DNA of 64,000 nt from Bradyrhizobium sp. ISRA430. Lineage in GTDB: Bacteria; Pseudomonadota; Alphaproteobacteria; Rhizobiales; Xanthobacteraceae. A program made the position numbers and the translations under genes. The DNA is taken from assembly GCF_029909975.1 (NCBI RefSeq), contig NZ_CP094516.1:496001-560000 (forward strand), given 5' to 3'. The notes beneath the pieces are model-generated. The model did no database searches. It saw only the letters and a program-made list of their open reading frames with translations, and was not told where the DNA came from. Below, piece after piece: positions 9,731 to 17,619 of this stretch (the stretch's first letter is position 1; the number at the start of each line of letters is the position of its first letter).

Positions 9731-11251
9731 TCACCGCGGCAGCTTGGCGATCGCCTCGCTGAGCTCGTGGATCTCGTAGGGCTTGCGCAGGATCGGGAAA
9801 TCGCCACGGACATCGGCGGCAGCGTCGCTGTAGCCGGTGGCGAGCAGGATCGGCAGGCGGGGGTGGACCCGACGCAAATGCTGGGCGAGGCTGAGCCCGT
9901 CCATCCTGCCGGGCATCACGATGTCCGAGAACACGAAGTCGACACCGTTCTTCTCCAGCTCGCGTAGCGCAGCTTCGGCATCGGCGACCCGGCGCACATT
10001 GTAGCCGAGCTGCTCCAGCAGCCCGGTGCTGACCGATGCGACGTCCGGATTGTCCTCCACCAGCAGCACCGTGCCGCTACCGCGGAACGGAGCCGCCTCG
10101 CTCGCTTCCCGCGCCGGCGCGTTGCTCCCGCGCGGCAGGAGTATGGTGAATGTCGCGCCCTTGCCGAGCTGGCTTGAAACCTTGACCGTGCCGCCGGCCT
10201 GGTGGGCGAAGCCGTGCACCTGGGAGAGGCCAAGGCCAGTGCCTTTGCCGATCGGCTTGGTCGTGAAGAACGGCTCGAAGATCCTGTCGAGTACGTCGGC
10301 GGGGATGCCGAGCCCGGTATCGGCAACGCTGATCGCAACGAACTCGCCGACGTGCGGCGGCTCGTCGAGCACGATGTTGCGGGTGCCGATCGTCACCGTG
10401 CCGCCGTCGGGCATCGCATCGCGGGCATTGATGACAAGGTTGAGCAACGCCGTCTCGAGCTCGGCGACGTCAGCCGTGATCGGCCAGGCTCCGCGCTCGA
10501 AGTCGAAGACGAGACGCACCGAGCTGCCGATGCCGGCGTCGAGCACCTCGCGGATTGCCGCAATGCGCTCGGCGAAATCGATCGTCTGCGGGTTGACGCT
10601 CTGCCGCCGCGCGAAGGTGAGGAGCTGGTTGGTGAGTGCGGCACCGCGCTTGGTCGCAGTATCGATCGCGGAGATCGCGCGGTGAAGCTTCGCGTCGTTG
10701 TGGGTTCCCCGCTTCAGGATGTGAAGGCTGCCGCTGATGATCATCAACAGGTTGTTGAAATCGTGGGCGACGCCGCCGGTGAGCTGGCCGAGCGCGTCGA
10801 ACTTCTGTGACTCGACGAGCTGTTTCTGCATCGCCTCGAGCTTGAGCTGCGCATCGCGCCGCTCTGTGATGTCGCGCGTGATCTTGGCGAAGCCGACAAG
10901 CTCGCCGTCCTCATAGATCGGATCGATCACGACGCTCGCCCAGAAGAAGGTACCGTCCTTGCGGACGCGCCAGCCTTCTTCCTCGTAGCGGCCCTTGTCC
11001 CGGGCAATTCGCAGCGCACGGGCGGGCTTGCCGTTGGCCCGGTCGGTCTCGGTATAAAAGCGCGAGAAATGCTGGCCCAGGATTTCCGAGGATGAATAGC
11101 CCTTGATGCGCTCGCCGCCGACATTCCAGCTCGTGATGATGCCGTTGGGATCGAGCAAGTAGAGGGCGTAGTCGGCAAGGCCTTCAACCAGCAGCCGGAA
11201 ACTGCGTTCGCTATCGAACAAGTCTCTCTGCTGATTGGACTTTTTCACCAT
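9731..11251 (-). CDS. Soluble PAS hybrid histidine kinase with receiver domain
   Basis: From the ATG at 11251 (MVKKSNQQ) the product is 506 aa; an upstream in-frame TTG at 11359 would add 36 residues of unlikely composition and is not used. A single PAS/PAC unit (about residues 15-130, with YALYLLDPNG and the PAC end ITRDITERR) precedes HisKA, with the phosphorylated His at about 163 in GGVAHDFNNLL. The HATPase_c domain has GTGLGLSQVHGF. The C-terminal receiver has VLLVEDNPD and VFSDIVMPG. It has the same kinase-receiver core as the gene at 3011-5488 and likewise no adjacent HPt or output gene. It is convergent with the acylphosphatase gene. Confidence 0.9.
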   Translation of the reverse strand: MVKKSNQQRDLFDSERSFRLLVEGLADYALYLLDPNGIITSWNVGGERIKGYSSSEILGQHFSRFYTETDRANGKPARALRIARDKGRYEEEGWRVRKDGTFFWASVVIDPIYEDGELVGFAKITRDITERRDAQLKLEAMQKQLVESQKFDALGQLTGGVAHDFNNLLMIISGSLHILKRGTHNDAKLHRAISAIDTATKRGAALTNQLLTFARRQSVNPQTIDFAERIAAIREVLDAGIGSSVRLVFDFERGAWPITADVAELETALLNLVINARDAMPDGGTVTIGTRNIVLDEPPHVGEFVAISVADTGLGIPADVLDRIFEPFFTTKPIGKGTGLGLSQVHGFAHQAGGTVKVSSQLGKGATFTILLPRGSNAPAREASEAAPFRGSGTVLLVEDNPDVASVSTGLLEQLGYNVRRVADAEAALRELEKNGVDFVFSDIVMPGRMDGLSLAQHLRRVHPRLPILLATGYSDAAADVRGDFPILRKPYEIHELSEAIAKLPR

Positions 11252-11472
11252 GCCCTCGACCCTGCGGCAACCCCTGCAAACGCTCCACGGTGGGGGATTG
11301 TTCCCGTATCGTGGGATATTTTTAGGCAAATCGCGCGCGGGGTATGCAGGAAGATCCAACGATGCGGATCAGGGGCGACGTCGGGCCGAACAGGGTGCTG
11401 AGCCGCGGTTTCGTGTTCAGATACGAGACGCTGCGCAGCGCATTCGAGGCGATCCTGTAAGAGTGCGCGACG

Positions 11473-12327
11473 TCAAGTCGTCGCTACGCTTCGGAACGTT
11501 GCCGCAATGGTACGCAGCGCCGCCAGTTTTGCGGGATCGCTGACCTTCGAATGCAGCATCACTTTGGAGCTGCCGAGCTTCGGCAGCTTGTATGCCGATC
11601 CAACGTCAACCAGCCCCGCAGGCGCGATCCGCCGCGCCAGCGGTGCCACTGCAAGTCCGGCAAGCGCGGCCGCGACCACTGCCGTGACGCCGCCGCCAAC
11701 GAAACGCTCGCGCCAGGCGATGCCCGCCTTGTCGAGCGCGCGCACGGCGATGGCACGAACCCCGCAGGGCGGGGCGAGCGTGGCAAGCGGCAGCGGCTGA
11801 CCGCGCGGCAGCGTGAAGCGTTTTGCCGCGAACCAGCCGAACGCGTCCTCGGCAAGCTTTTCGCCGCCGCGCCGGCTGCCTTCCTGACGGACGATCACTG
11901 CATCCAGCCGGCCCATATCGTAGGCGTCCTGCACCTCGCGCGAGAAGCCGATGGTGACGGCGAGGGTGAGCTGGGATGACATCGCGTGCAGGCGTTCGAG
12001 CAGCGGCACCAGCTCGGGGCCCGCGGCGTGGTCGGAGATCCCGAGCGAGAGCGACTGCGCGGCCGAGGCTCCGTCGGACAGCGCGCGGTCATGCGCCTCC
12101 ATCAGCGCCCTGGCGCGATCGAGGAACGCAGCGCCATCGGCGGTGAGCCGGACCGCGCGAGGCGAGCGCTCGACGAGGCGTTTTGCCAGCAACGTCTCCA
12201 GCCGCTGCAGCTTGAGGCTGACGGCCGCCTGCGTCGTGCCGAGCGCTTCGGCGGCGCGGGTAAAGCTCTGGAGGTCGGCGACCAGCAGGAAGGCCTGGAC
12301 GGTGGCGATGTCGAGTGTGGCTTTCAT
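11473..12327 (-). CDS. LysR-family transcriptional regulator
   Basis: The 284-aa protein opens with a LysR winged helix-turn-helix (ATVQAFLLVADLQSFTRAAEALGTTQAAVSLKLQRLE split across residues 8-45). A periplasmic-binding-protein-like effector domain follows. It is divergent from the tautomerase gene at 12443, with 115 bases between the two starts and a LysR-type inverted repeat in that gap. By the usual LysR rule it regulates that neighbour and itself. The inducer is unknown. Confidence 0.92.
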   Translation of the reverse strand: MKATLDIATVQAFLLVADLQSFTRAAEALGTTQAAVSLKLQRLETLLAKRLVERSPRAVRLTADGAAFLDRARALMEAHDRALSDGASAAQSLSLGISDHAAGPELVPLLERLHAMSSQLTLAVTIGFSREVQDAYDMGRLDAVIVRQEGSRRGGEKLAEDAFGWFAAKRFTLPRGQPLPLATLAPPCGVRAIAVRALDKAGIAWRERFVGGGVTAVVAAALAGLAVAPLARRIAPAGLVDVGSAYKLPKLGSSKVMLHSKVSDPAKLAALRTIAATFRSVATT

Positions 12328-12344
12328 TACGAGATGTTATCACT

Positions 12345-12367
12345 GGTATCAATCTGGATAAGATACC
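12345..12367. promoter_or_regulatory. Probable LysR operator (GGTATC-N11-GATACC)
   Basis: A perfect 6-bp inverted repeat, GGTATC and GATACC, separated by 11 bases, lies between the divergent regulator and tautomerase starts. It fits the T-N11-A LysR box. A second interleaved pair, TTATC (12338-12342) and GATAA (12357-12361), overlaps it. Its location 18 bases upstream of the regulator start suits autorepression. Confidence 0.65.
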
Positions 12368-12442
12368 AAAATGACGGCGGGCGGTCTAGCTTTCCACCGA
12401 CGCCGCGCGAAGCCCGCGCGACAGTTCGAGAGGAGAACGACC

Positions 12443-12871
12443 ATGCCGCTGATCACCGTGTCCTACACCACCTCCCGCCAATCGCCTTCACTGAAGGCAG
12501 ACATCGCGAGCGCCGTGTCCGAGCTCACCGCAAAGATCCTGCACAAGGACCCCAAGGTCACCGCGATCATCGTCAAGTCGGTCGACGCCAGCGACTGGTT
12601 CGCGGGCGGCGCCTCGCTCGCCGAGCAGAAGCTCGCGAGCTACTGGATCGACATCCATGTGACCGAAGGCACCAACACCAAGGACGAGAAGGCCACCTAT
12701 CTCGCCGCCATGTTCAAGCGCATGGGCGAGCTCCTCGGCCCGCTGCATCACGAGACCTATCTGCATGTCGACGAGGTGAGGGGCGACGCCTACGGCTTCG
12801 GCGGCCTCACCCAGGAGCGCCGCTACATCGCCGGCAAGCTCGACGTGGCGCCGGACCGCGCGGCCGCTTAG
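12443..12871 (+). CDS. Tautomerase-superfamily protein (4-oxalocrotonate tautomerase-like)
   Basis: The chosen ATG at 12443 follows an aggaga ribosome-binding site and yields MPLITVSYTT, placing the catalytic proline at position 1 after Met removal, as in all active tautomerases. At 142 aa it is about twice the size of short 4-oxalocrotonate tautomerase subunits, so it is a fused two-unit or cis-CaaD/MIF-like form. It probably acts on 2-hydroxy-dienoate or keto-enol substrates. It sits divergent from the LysR gene, which likely controls it. The natural substrate is unknown. Confidence 0.8.
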   Translation: MPLITVSYTTSRQSPSLKADIASAVSELTAKILHKDPKVTAIIVKSVDASDWFAGGASLAEQKLASYWIDIHVTEGTNTKDEKATYLAAMFKRMGELLGPLHHETYLHVDEVRGDAYGFGGLTQERRYIAGKLDVAPDRAAA

Positions 12872-12975
12872 AGCATGATCCGGAAAAGTGTGCGGCGGTT
12901 TTCCCTCGCGACAAACGCGGAACGCGTTTGCGCGGAGATCATGCGCAAACGATAACCTAAAGCGCGATGACGATC
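12872..12975. repeat. Bradyrhizobium-type intergenic repeat
   Basis: The gap between the tautomerase and lipB holds the element starting GAGCATGATCCGGAAAAG, with internal inverted motifs (aacgcggaacgcgtt, and gagcatgatc against gatcatgcgc) and ending AAAGCGCGATGACGATCGCG. I recognise this from intergenic regions of Bradyrhizobium and Rhodopseudomonas. No coding function is seen. Confidence 0.6.
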
Positions 12976-12981
12976 GCGCTT

Positions 12982-13719
12982 TTAGGCCGCCGCTTCCGGC
13001 AGCAGCGCTTTGGTCGGGCCGAACAGCTCCTCGAAGGCCTGCCGGAGCGCGATGTCGACGTCGGCCATCGTCACGGGGTGGCCGAGATCGACCAGCGAGG
13101 TGACGCCGTAGCGGGGATCGGCGACGCCGCAGGGCACGATCCCGGCGAAATGCGATAAGTCCGGCTCGACATTGATGGCGATGCCGTGGAACGACACCCA
13201 GCGCTTCAGCCGGACGCCGATGGCGGCGATCTTGTCCTCGTGGTCGGGCCCCTTGTCCGGCCGCCTCACCCAGACGCCGACCCGGTCCTCGCGCCGCTCG
13301 CCGCGGATGTTGAAGGCGGCGAGCGTCCGGAGGATCAATTCCTCCAGGCCCGCGACGTAGGCCCGGACGTCCGGCCGGCGGCGCTTGAGGTCGAGCATGA
13401 CGTAGGCCACCCGCTGTCCGGGGCCGTGATAGGTGAGCTGCCCGCCGCGCCCGGTGGCGAAGGTCGGAAAGCGCGAATCGAGCAGATCGGAGGGCTTGCC
13501 CGAGGTGCCGGAGGTGTAGAGCGGGGGGTGTTCGAGCAGCCAGACCAGCTCGGGCGCTTCGCCCGCCGCGATCGCCGCGACGCGCGCCTCCATGGCAGCT
13601 ACCGCGTCCGGATAGGGCACAGGGACGTCCGAAATCCGCCACTCCACGGGCGCGCCGGTGGAGGCGGAAAACGGCGTCAAATCGAGGTCTTGGCGGGGGT
13701 TTTGACGGTCATTAACCAT
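12982..13719 (-). CDS. lipB: Octanoyltransferase, lipoyl(octanoyl) transferase
   Basis: LipB transfers octanoate from octanoyl-ACP to the lipoyl domains of 2-oxoacid dehydrogenases and GcvH, the first step of protein lipoylation in the cytosol. The 245-aa product carries the family signature [13 protein letters not shown], the catalytic Lys region [12 protein letters not shown] and the acyl-enzyme Cys in GIVPCGV. It has an N-terminal extension of about 25 residues relative to short LipB proteins, which is usual in Bradyrhizobium. It is divergent from the SpoA-domain gene. Confidence 0.95.
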   Translation of the reverse strand: MVNDRQNPRQDLDLTPFSASTGAPVEWRISDVPVPYPDAVAAMEARVAAIAAGEAPELVWLLEHPPLYTSGTSGKPSDLLDSRFPTFATGRGGQLTYHGPGQRVAYVMLDLKRRRPDVRAYVAGLEELILRTLAAFNIRGERREDRVGVWVRRPDKGPDHEDKIAAIGVRLKRWVSFHGIAINVEPDLSHFAGIVPCGVADPRYGVTSLVDLGHPVTMADVDIALRQAFEELFGPTKALLPEAAA

Positions 13720-13786
13720 TGGCTAACCATAACGTGGTGATCATCGCGAGAGCAAATGCGAAAGTCCCAAGTTGCGGCGGTGCCAA

Positions 13787-14029
13787 GTGCCCACACTCGA
13801 TAAAGTCACCGTGGATCTCATGGTCGTCCTCGGGACGACCACTATGCCGATCCATCAAGTATTACGTCTTTCCCGCGGTGCCATCATCGAGCTGGATGCG
13901 ACCGAGGCCGACGAGGTCAAGGTTTTGGCCAACAACCTGCCGGTCGCCTCCGGCGTCGTGCTGGTCGACCGCAACCGGATCGCGGTCGAGGTCAAGCAGA
14001 TGCTGCCGCGCTCGCCGGGCACCAGATAA
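13787..14029 (+). CDS. Single-domain SpoA protein, FliN/FliM C-terminal family
   Basis: The product is 80 aa from the GTG at 13787 (MPTLDKVTVD); an upstream TTG at 13772 is possible. It is a lone SpoA (surface presentation of antigens) domain, with the family's hydrophobic core pattern: VDLMVVLGTTTMPIHQVL, then LSRGAIIELD, LANNLPVASGVVLVD and a closing IAVEVKQML. FliN forms the lower C-ring of the flagellar motor switch. This form lacks the usual N-terminal extension and stands away from any flagellar or type III secretion gene, so it may be a paralogue with a modified role. The start choice is uncertain because no strong ribosome-binding site is visible. Confidence 0.75.
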   Translation: MPTLDKVTVDLMVVLGTTTMPIHQVLRLSRGAIIELDATEADEVKVLANNLPVASGVVLVDRNRIAVEVKQMLPRSPGTR

Positions 14030-14163
14030 GGCCGGTCCGGGCAGATCTTTCCGCGCAAGCTTGTGGAATTCGCCTCCTATGCAGGCTTGTATCCCCCTGA
14101 TGGATTTGTTAGATCGGCGCCGCTGATCCGGCCGACCTTAAAGCCTCAGGCCGGCATCTCCTA

Positions 14164-14248
14164 GCGCTCGTGGCGGAACTGGTAGACGCGCTGCCTTGAG
14201 GTGGCAGTGGGTAACACCGTGGGGGTTCGAGTCCCTCCGAGCGCACCA
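14164..14248 (+). tRNA. tRNA-Leu (anticodon GAG), CCA encoded
   Basis: The 7-bp acceptor stem is GCGCTCG/CGAGCGC followed by the discriminator and CCA. The D-arm GGCGGAACTGGTAGACGC is of the Leu/Ser class. The anticodon stem CTGCC/GGCAG holds loop TTGAGGT, so the anticodon is GAG (reads CUC). A long variable arm (GGGTAACACC) confirms the class II tRNA. The T-arm is GGGGGTTCGAGTCCCTC. Confidence 0.95.
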
Positions 14249-14274
14249 TAAACCCACGTTTAGCGTTGAAATTC

Positions 14275-14760
14275 TTACGGTTCTTTCCGGAAGTAACCGA
14301 TCGGCGTTACTGTTGCGTTCACTGCGCGCAACGGCGTGAAATCCCCGATGTTCTCGTTTTGATTATGGTCGAATGACACCTTCTCCATGCCGCTGGCTCC
14401 AGTTTGTCGCGCCTAGCCTTGGTAATGTAGTGGGCCGGCATCTTCAGGTCGGTCCAGCCGGACATCGCCATCATCTGCGCCTCCGTACAGTCGGCATAAG
14501 CGGCCCTCGGCTCTCGTCTTGCACACGGTAGGGGCGTGCGCATTGCATTGCGCTGCTTCTGCGCGTTGAGATAGTCGCCGTCAAATGCCGTACTCGGCGA
14601 TCTGCCCGGCAATGGCCGTATCGACCGCGTCGTTGAACTCCTTGGTGCCGAAGTCGCCCCGGTCCCGATCTTCGGCGGGCCCTTGCGGAACTGCCCGCGA
14701 TAGCGCAACTGCCCGCGCTGGTTGAGGTCAGCATACCGGTCGCGACGCTCCGGCTGGTCA
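14275..14760 (-). pseudogene. Decayed tyrosine-recombinase (phage-type integrase) next to tRNA-Leu
   Basis: Minus-strand pieces match the conserved ends of rhizobial integrases. The upstream piece, LRYRGQFRKGP, followed one frame away by GTKEFNDAVDTAIAG, resembles the N-terminal arm-binding segment. Downstream, EAQMMAMSGWTDLKMPAHYI matches the C-terminal catalytic region around the tyrosine. The reading frame then shifts to MEKVSFDHNQNENIGDF and a normal C-terminus ending at the TAA near 14275. The middle of the protein is gone. The 3' end of the gene lies 27 bases from the tRNA, as expected for an element that used tRNA-Leu as its attachment site. No other element genes remain nearby. Confidence 0.65.
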
Positions 14761-15006
14761 GGCATCACGTCGACTTTGCGTCGCGGCTTCTGGGGTCTAC
14801 GGTCACCTGAGCCAGCGCGCGTCGTTGTTGCCATTGGCCTGGTTGTCGCCGAACGTTTCGACCCGCGTAAAGTTCTCGAGCCGCTGTCCCTGTGTGTTGA
14901 GCAAGGGCTGGTCGATGCCGAAACAGTGGGCCCGCGGCGGTTCATGTCGCGGGCCTCGGGAGTTGTCTGGTTCAATCAGCGTTGAGCCAAGCGCATGATT
15001 GCTGGA

Positions 15007-16848
15007 TCAGCGATCGTCGCGATCGTGATCGCCGTCACCGTCGCGATCGGCAAACGTAAACATGTTCATCAGATCGCCGATCGCTGGACGATTCTTCGGA
15101 ACATATCGATGATCGTCGCCATCGTGGACCGGATTTGGCAGCCGGTCACGGCTCACGGCTGAGATGGTCGGAAGGTGCCAGTTCCGCTCGATAAATTTCA
15201 CGATCGACACGTGGTCGTAGTAGGTGTGATCCACGAAACTCTTCTTGGCATAGGGCGAAACCAGGATGAACGGGATGCGGGTGCCGTCGCCCAAGAAGTC
15301 AACTGGCTGGACATAACCCGAGTCATAGTAACCACCGCCTTCGTCGGTGGTGATGAAGATGGCAGTCGTAGCCCAAAGCTCCGGATTGGCCTTGACACGG
15401 TTGACCAGCGTCTCGAGGAATTTCTCGTAGAGGTCCGTCGTGGAATCCGCCGGATGCCCGGCCAAAGCCTCGAACGGACGGACGAACGAAACCGCCGGCA
15501 GCGTGTGGTTCTGGACATCCTTCAGGAACGCGCCGTAATTCTGCAGCTTCGCTTCTTCGGTCGGATTCTTCATGATCTTGAGAAAGCCGGTAAGTGGATC
15601 ACAGATGCCGCAATAATAATGGTAGGGGATCGCGACGCCGTCCACGGCCGCCGCGAAAGTCGTCACGTCGTCGCCGCGATCAGCGGTGTAGTATTTCCAC
15701 GAAACACCCTTTGCAGTCATGACGTCGGCAATCGTTGGGGCGCTCTGGGGCGGCAAGACGAACTTGTCCGAGCCGAGCGTCTGCGGATTCGTGCTGTTCT
15801 GGTTCCAATACATGTTGTAGTTGTTGACCAGGTAGTAGTGGTTCGCAGAGCAGTTGTTGTTGCGAACGTTGTTCTTGTAGAGCTGCTCGTTGATGGCTGC
15901 GACGCCGGGAGCACTGGGGTCGGAGCAGTTCACGTAGGAGCCGCCGCTGTAGCCGTCCTGCGTGTAGTAATTGTTGGTGCCGCGCGCCGGATCTGGATTT
16001 TCAATCTGATTGGCATAGGGCACCGCAACAGAACCGTCGAGCGATTCGGGGTTCGTGAAGAAGGCGGCGTGGCCGGTGACCAGCGCCTGGAAGTTTGCGC
16101 CCGTTCCGCCCATGATCGCCTGATGATAGTTGTCGCTGATGGCATACTGATCGGCCATCGACTTGAAGAAGGGCGCATCACCCGGCTGCGGCTTTCCGGA
16201 CGCATCGGTGAAGGGGTTCATATTGTAGAAGCCCATGGAGATGGCGCCTTCCATGGGATTGAAGCCGCCTGCCGGATAGGGCTGGCCGTTCGAGCCGGTG
16301 CCGATGGTTTCCTCAACCCATACGAACTTGTCATGCTTGCCGCCGTCGATGTCCTGCCACATCTGGAAGAAGCGGTGCACGGGGTCGCCGGTATAGGCCG
16401 CGTAAGGCACGTACTTGCTGATCTGGAAGGGGCCGTTCGGCAAATTCGCCGGAAAGCGCGTGTCAAGCACGTTTTGCGGAAGGCCGGTGCCTGAGGCCCA
16501 GGTGGTGTAGGGTTGCGGCAGAGCTGTATAGGCGTCGGTCGAAATTGTCTCGGCATTGTAGCGGACTTCGTCGCGCCCGATCCGTTGCTCTGCCTTCCGG
16601 AAATGCGGTCCCGGCGTGCCGTCCTCGTTGACGATGCCCTTGCTCAGGAGATTGTCGATCGTCTGGCCGGCCTTCGGCTTGTAAGTGCCAAATAGATTGT
16701 CGAACGTATGATTTTCACCGACGATGATGATGACGTGCTCGATCGGTGTCCTCGTCGCTCCGGCAAATGCAGGTGCGATGCTCGTTACGGTGAAGAACGC
16801 TGTTGTTGCGAGGGTAAGCGACTTGAATCGGTCGTTCGCTATTCTCAT
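15007..16848 (-). CDS. Secreted phosphoesterase, phospholipase C/acid phosphatase family (PF04185)
   Basis: The start at 16848 is preceded by a GGAG site seven bases upstream. The 613-aa product opens with a signal peptide ending APAFA. The family's metal-site motifs are present: IVGENHTFDNLFGTY near the N-terminus, and TTDEGGGYYDSG plus YDHVSIVKFIERNW near the C-terminus. These enzymes cleave phosphodiester or phosphomonoester bonds of phospholipids and similar compounds in the periplasm or outside. The C-terminus ends in a run of Asp and His (DRDGDGDHDRDDR), possibly a metal- or calcium-binding tail. It lies next to the type II secretion genes and is a plausible substrate. Confidence 0.87.
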   Translation of the reverse strand: MRIANDRFKSLTLATTAFFTVTSIAPAFAGATRTPIEHVIIIVGENHTFDNLFGTYKPKAGQTIDNLLSKGIVNEDGTPGPHFRKAEQRIGRDEVRYNAETISTDAYTALPQPYTTWASGTGLPQNVLDTRFPANLPNGPFQISKYVPYAAYTGDPVHRFFQMWQDIDGGKHDKFVWVEETIGTGSNGQPYPAGGFNPMEGAISMGFYNMNPFTDASGKPQPGDAPFFKSMADQYAISDNYHQAIMGGTGANFQALVTGHAAFFTNPESLDGSVAVPYANQIENPDPARGTNNYYTQDGYSGGSYVNCSDPSAPGVAAINEQLYKNNVRNNNCSANHYYLVNNYNMYWNQNSTNPQTLGSDKFVLPPQSAPTIADVMTAKGVSWKYYTADRGDDVTTFAAAVDGVAIPYHYYCGICDPLTGFLKIMKNPTEEAKLQNYGAFLKDVQNHTLPAVSFVRPFEALAGHPADSTTDLYEKFLETLVNRVKANPELWATTAIFITTDEGGGYYDSGYVQPVDFLGDGTRIPFILVSPYAKKSFVDHTYYDHVSIVKFIERNWHLPTISAVSRDRLPNPVHDGDDHRYVPKNRPAIGDLMNMFTFADRDGDGDHDRDDR

Positions 16849-17111
16849 GGTCATCTCCAAGGGAGAATTGTGGAGGGAGGCGAGGCTTGATGAGCCCGCG
16901 GCGAACTATCGCGAGCGCGAATTGCAGTGCGGTGTCGCTTGTGATTCAAAACCGTGAAAGCTTGGGAAAAAACGGCAACTCATCTGCGCAACCGTCGCGT
17001 GCTGTCGATGAGAGCTACGTTGTCGTCGATCTCGAACGGTGGCCGCGTAGCGCCGGTTCACGATTGAATTTGCAAGGATCTCGGGAATCGCCCTGCAGTC
17101 GGGCGAAGACT

Positions 17112-17606
17112 TCACCAACGACCGGGGGCCCAGGCGAGCGCAAGAGCCTGTCCCTGGGCGATTTGGTCGACCGACATCTTCGAAGCAACCGCGTTACGCA
17201 GGCGGATGTAATAGGCACGCTGCAGCCTTCCCGCACGGCCCGCGGCGAGATTCAACCATTTGTAGGCAAGCACGACGTCGAGCGGCACTCCATGCCCTTT
17301 GTCGTACATCAGGCCGAGCATCGCCTGGGCGAACGGATTGCCTGCAATCGCAGCTTGGGTGTAGAGGTCGGCCGCAGCGTCATAGGCTTGCGGCGCTCCG
17401 AACCCGTTCTCATACATGAAGCCGAGCATCGCCTGCGCGTCCACATTGCCGCGCAACGCGAGAGGCGTCAGCCGGTTGACGGCCTGCACAAAGTTGCCGC
17501 GCGCATATGCACCGCGCGCTGAGGCAATCGGATCGGCGAGGGTGGAAGACCCAGCAAACAGCCAGCACAGCAGCGAAAGGAGAAGTGCGGCCCTTACGAG
17601 GCGCAT
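17112..17606 (-). CDS. Exported Sel1-repeat (TPR-like) protein in the gspD operon
   Basis: The chosen ATG at 17606 lies 13 bases after the gspD stop. The 164-aa product has a signal peptide (MRLVRAALLLSLLCWLFAG, ending near TLADP). It then carries two Sel1 repeats with the hallmark pattern AQAMLGFMYENGFGAPQ and AQAMLGLMYDKGHGVPLD, and a third partial one (AYKWLNLAAG). Sel1 repeats are protein-binding scaffolds. Because it is transcribed with gspD, a role in secretin assembly or as a periplasmic partner of the system is likely, but this is inference. An in-frame start further upstream inside gspD is less plausible. Confidence 0.75.
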   Translation of the reverse strand: MRLVRAALLLSLLCWLFAGSSTLADPIASARGAYARGNFVQAVNRLTPLALRGNVDAQAMLGFMYENGFGAPQAYDAAADLYTQAAIAGNPFAQAMLGLMYDKGHGVPLDVVLAYKWLNLAAGRAGRLQRAYYIRLRNAVASKMSVDQIAQGQALALAWAPGRW

Positions 17607-17619
17607 CGAAACCGGGGCG

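Noticed and set aside
12443..13719. Single long minus-strand frame through the tautomerase and lipB region
   Set aside because: The frame is a shadow of lipB and the tautomerase; both have family motifs in their own frames.
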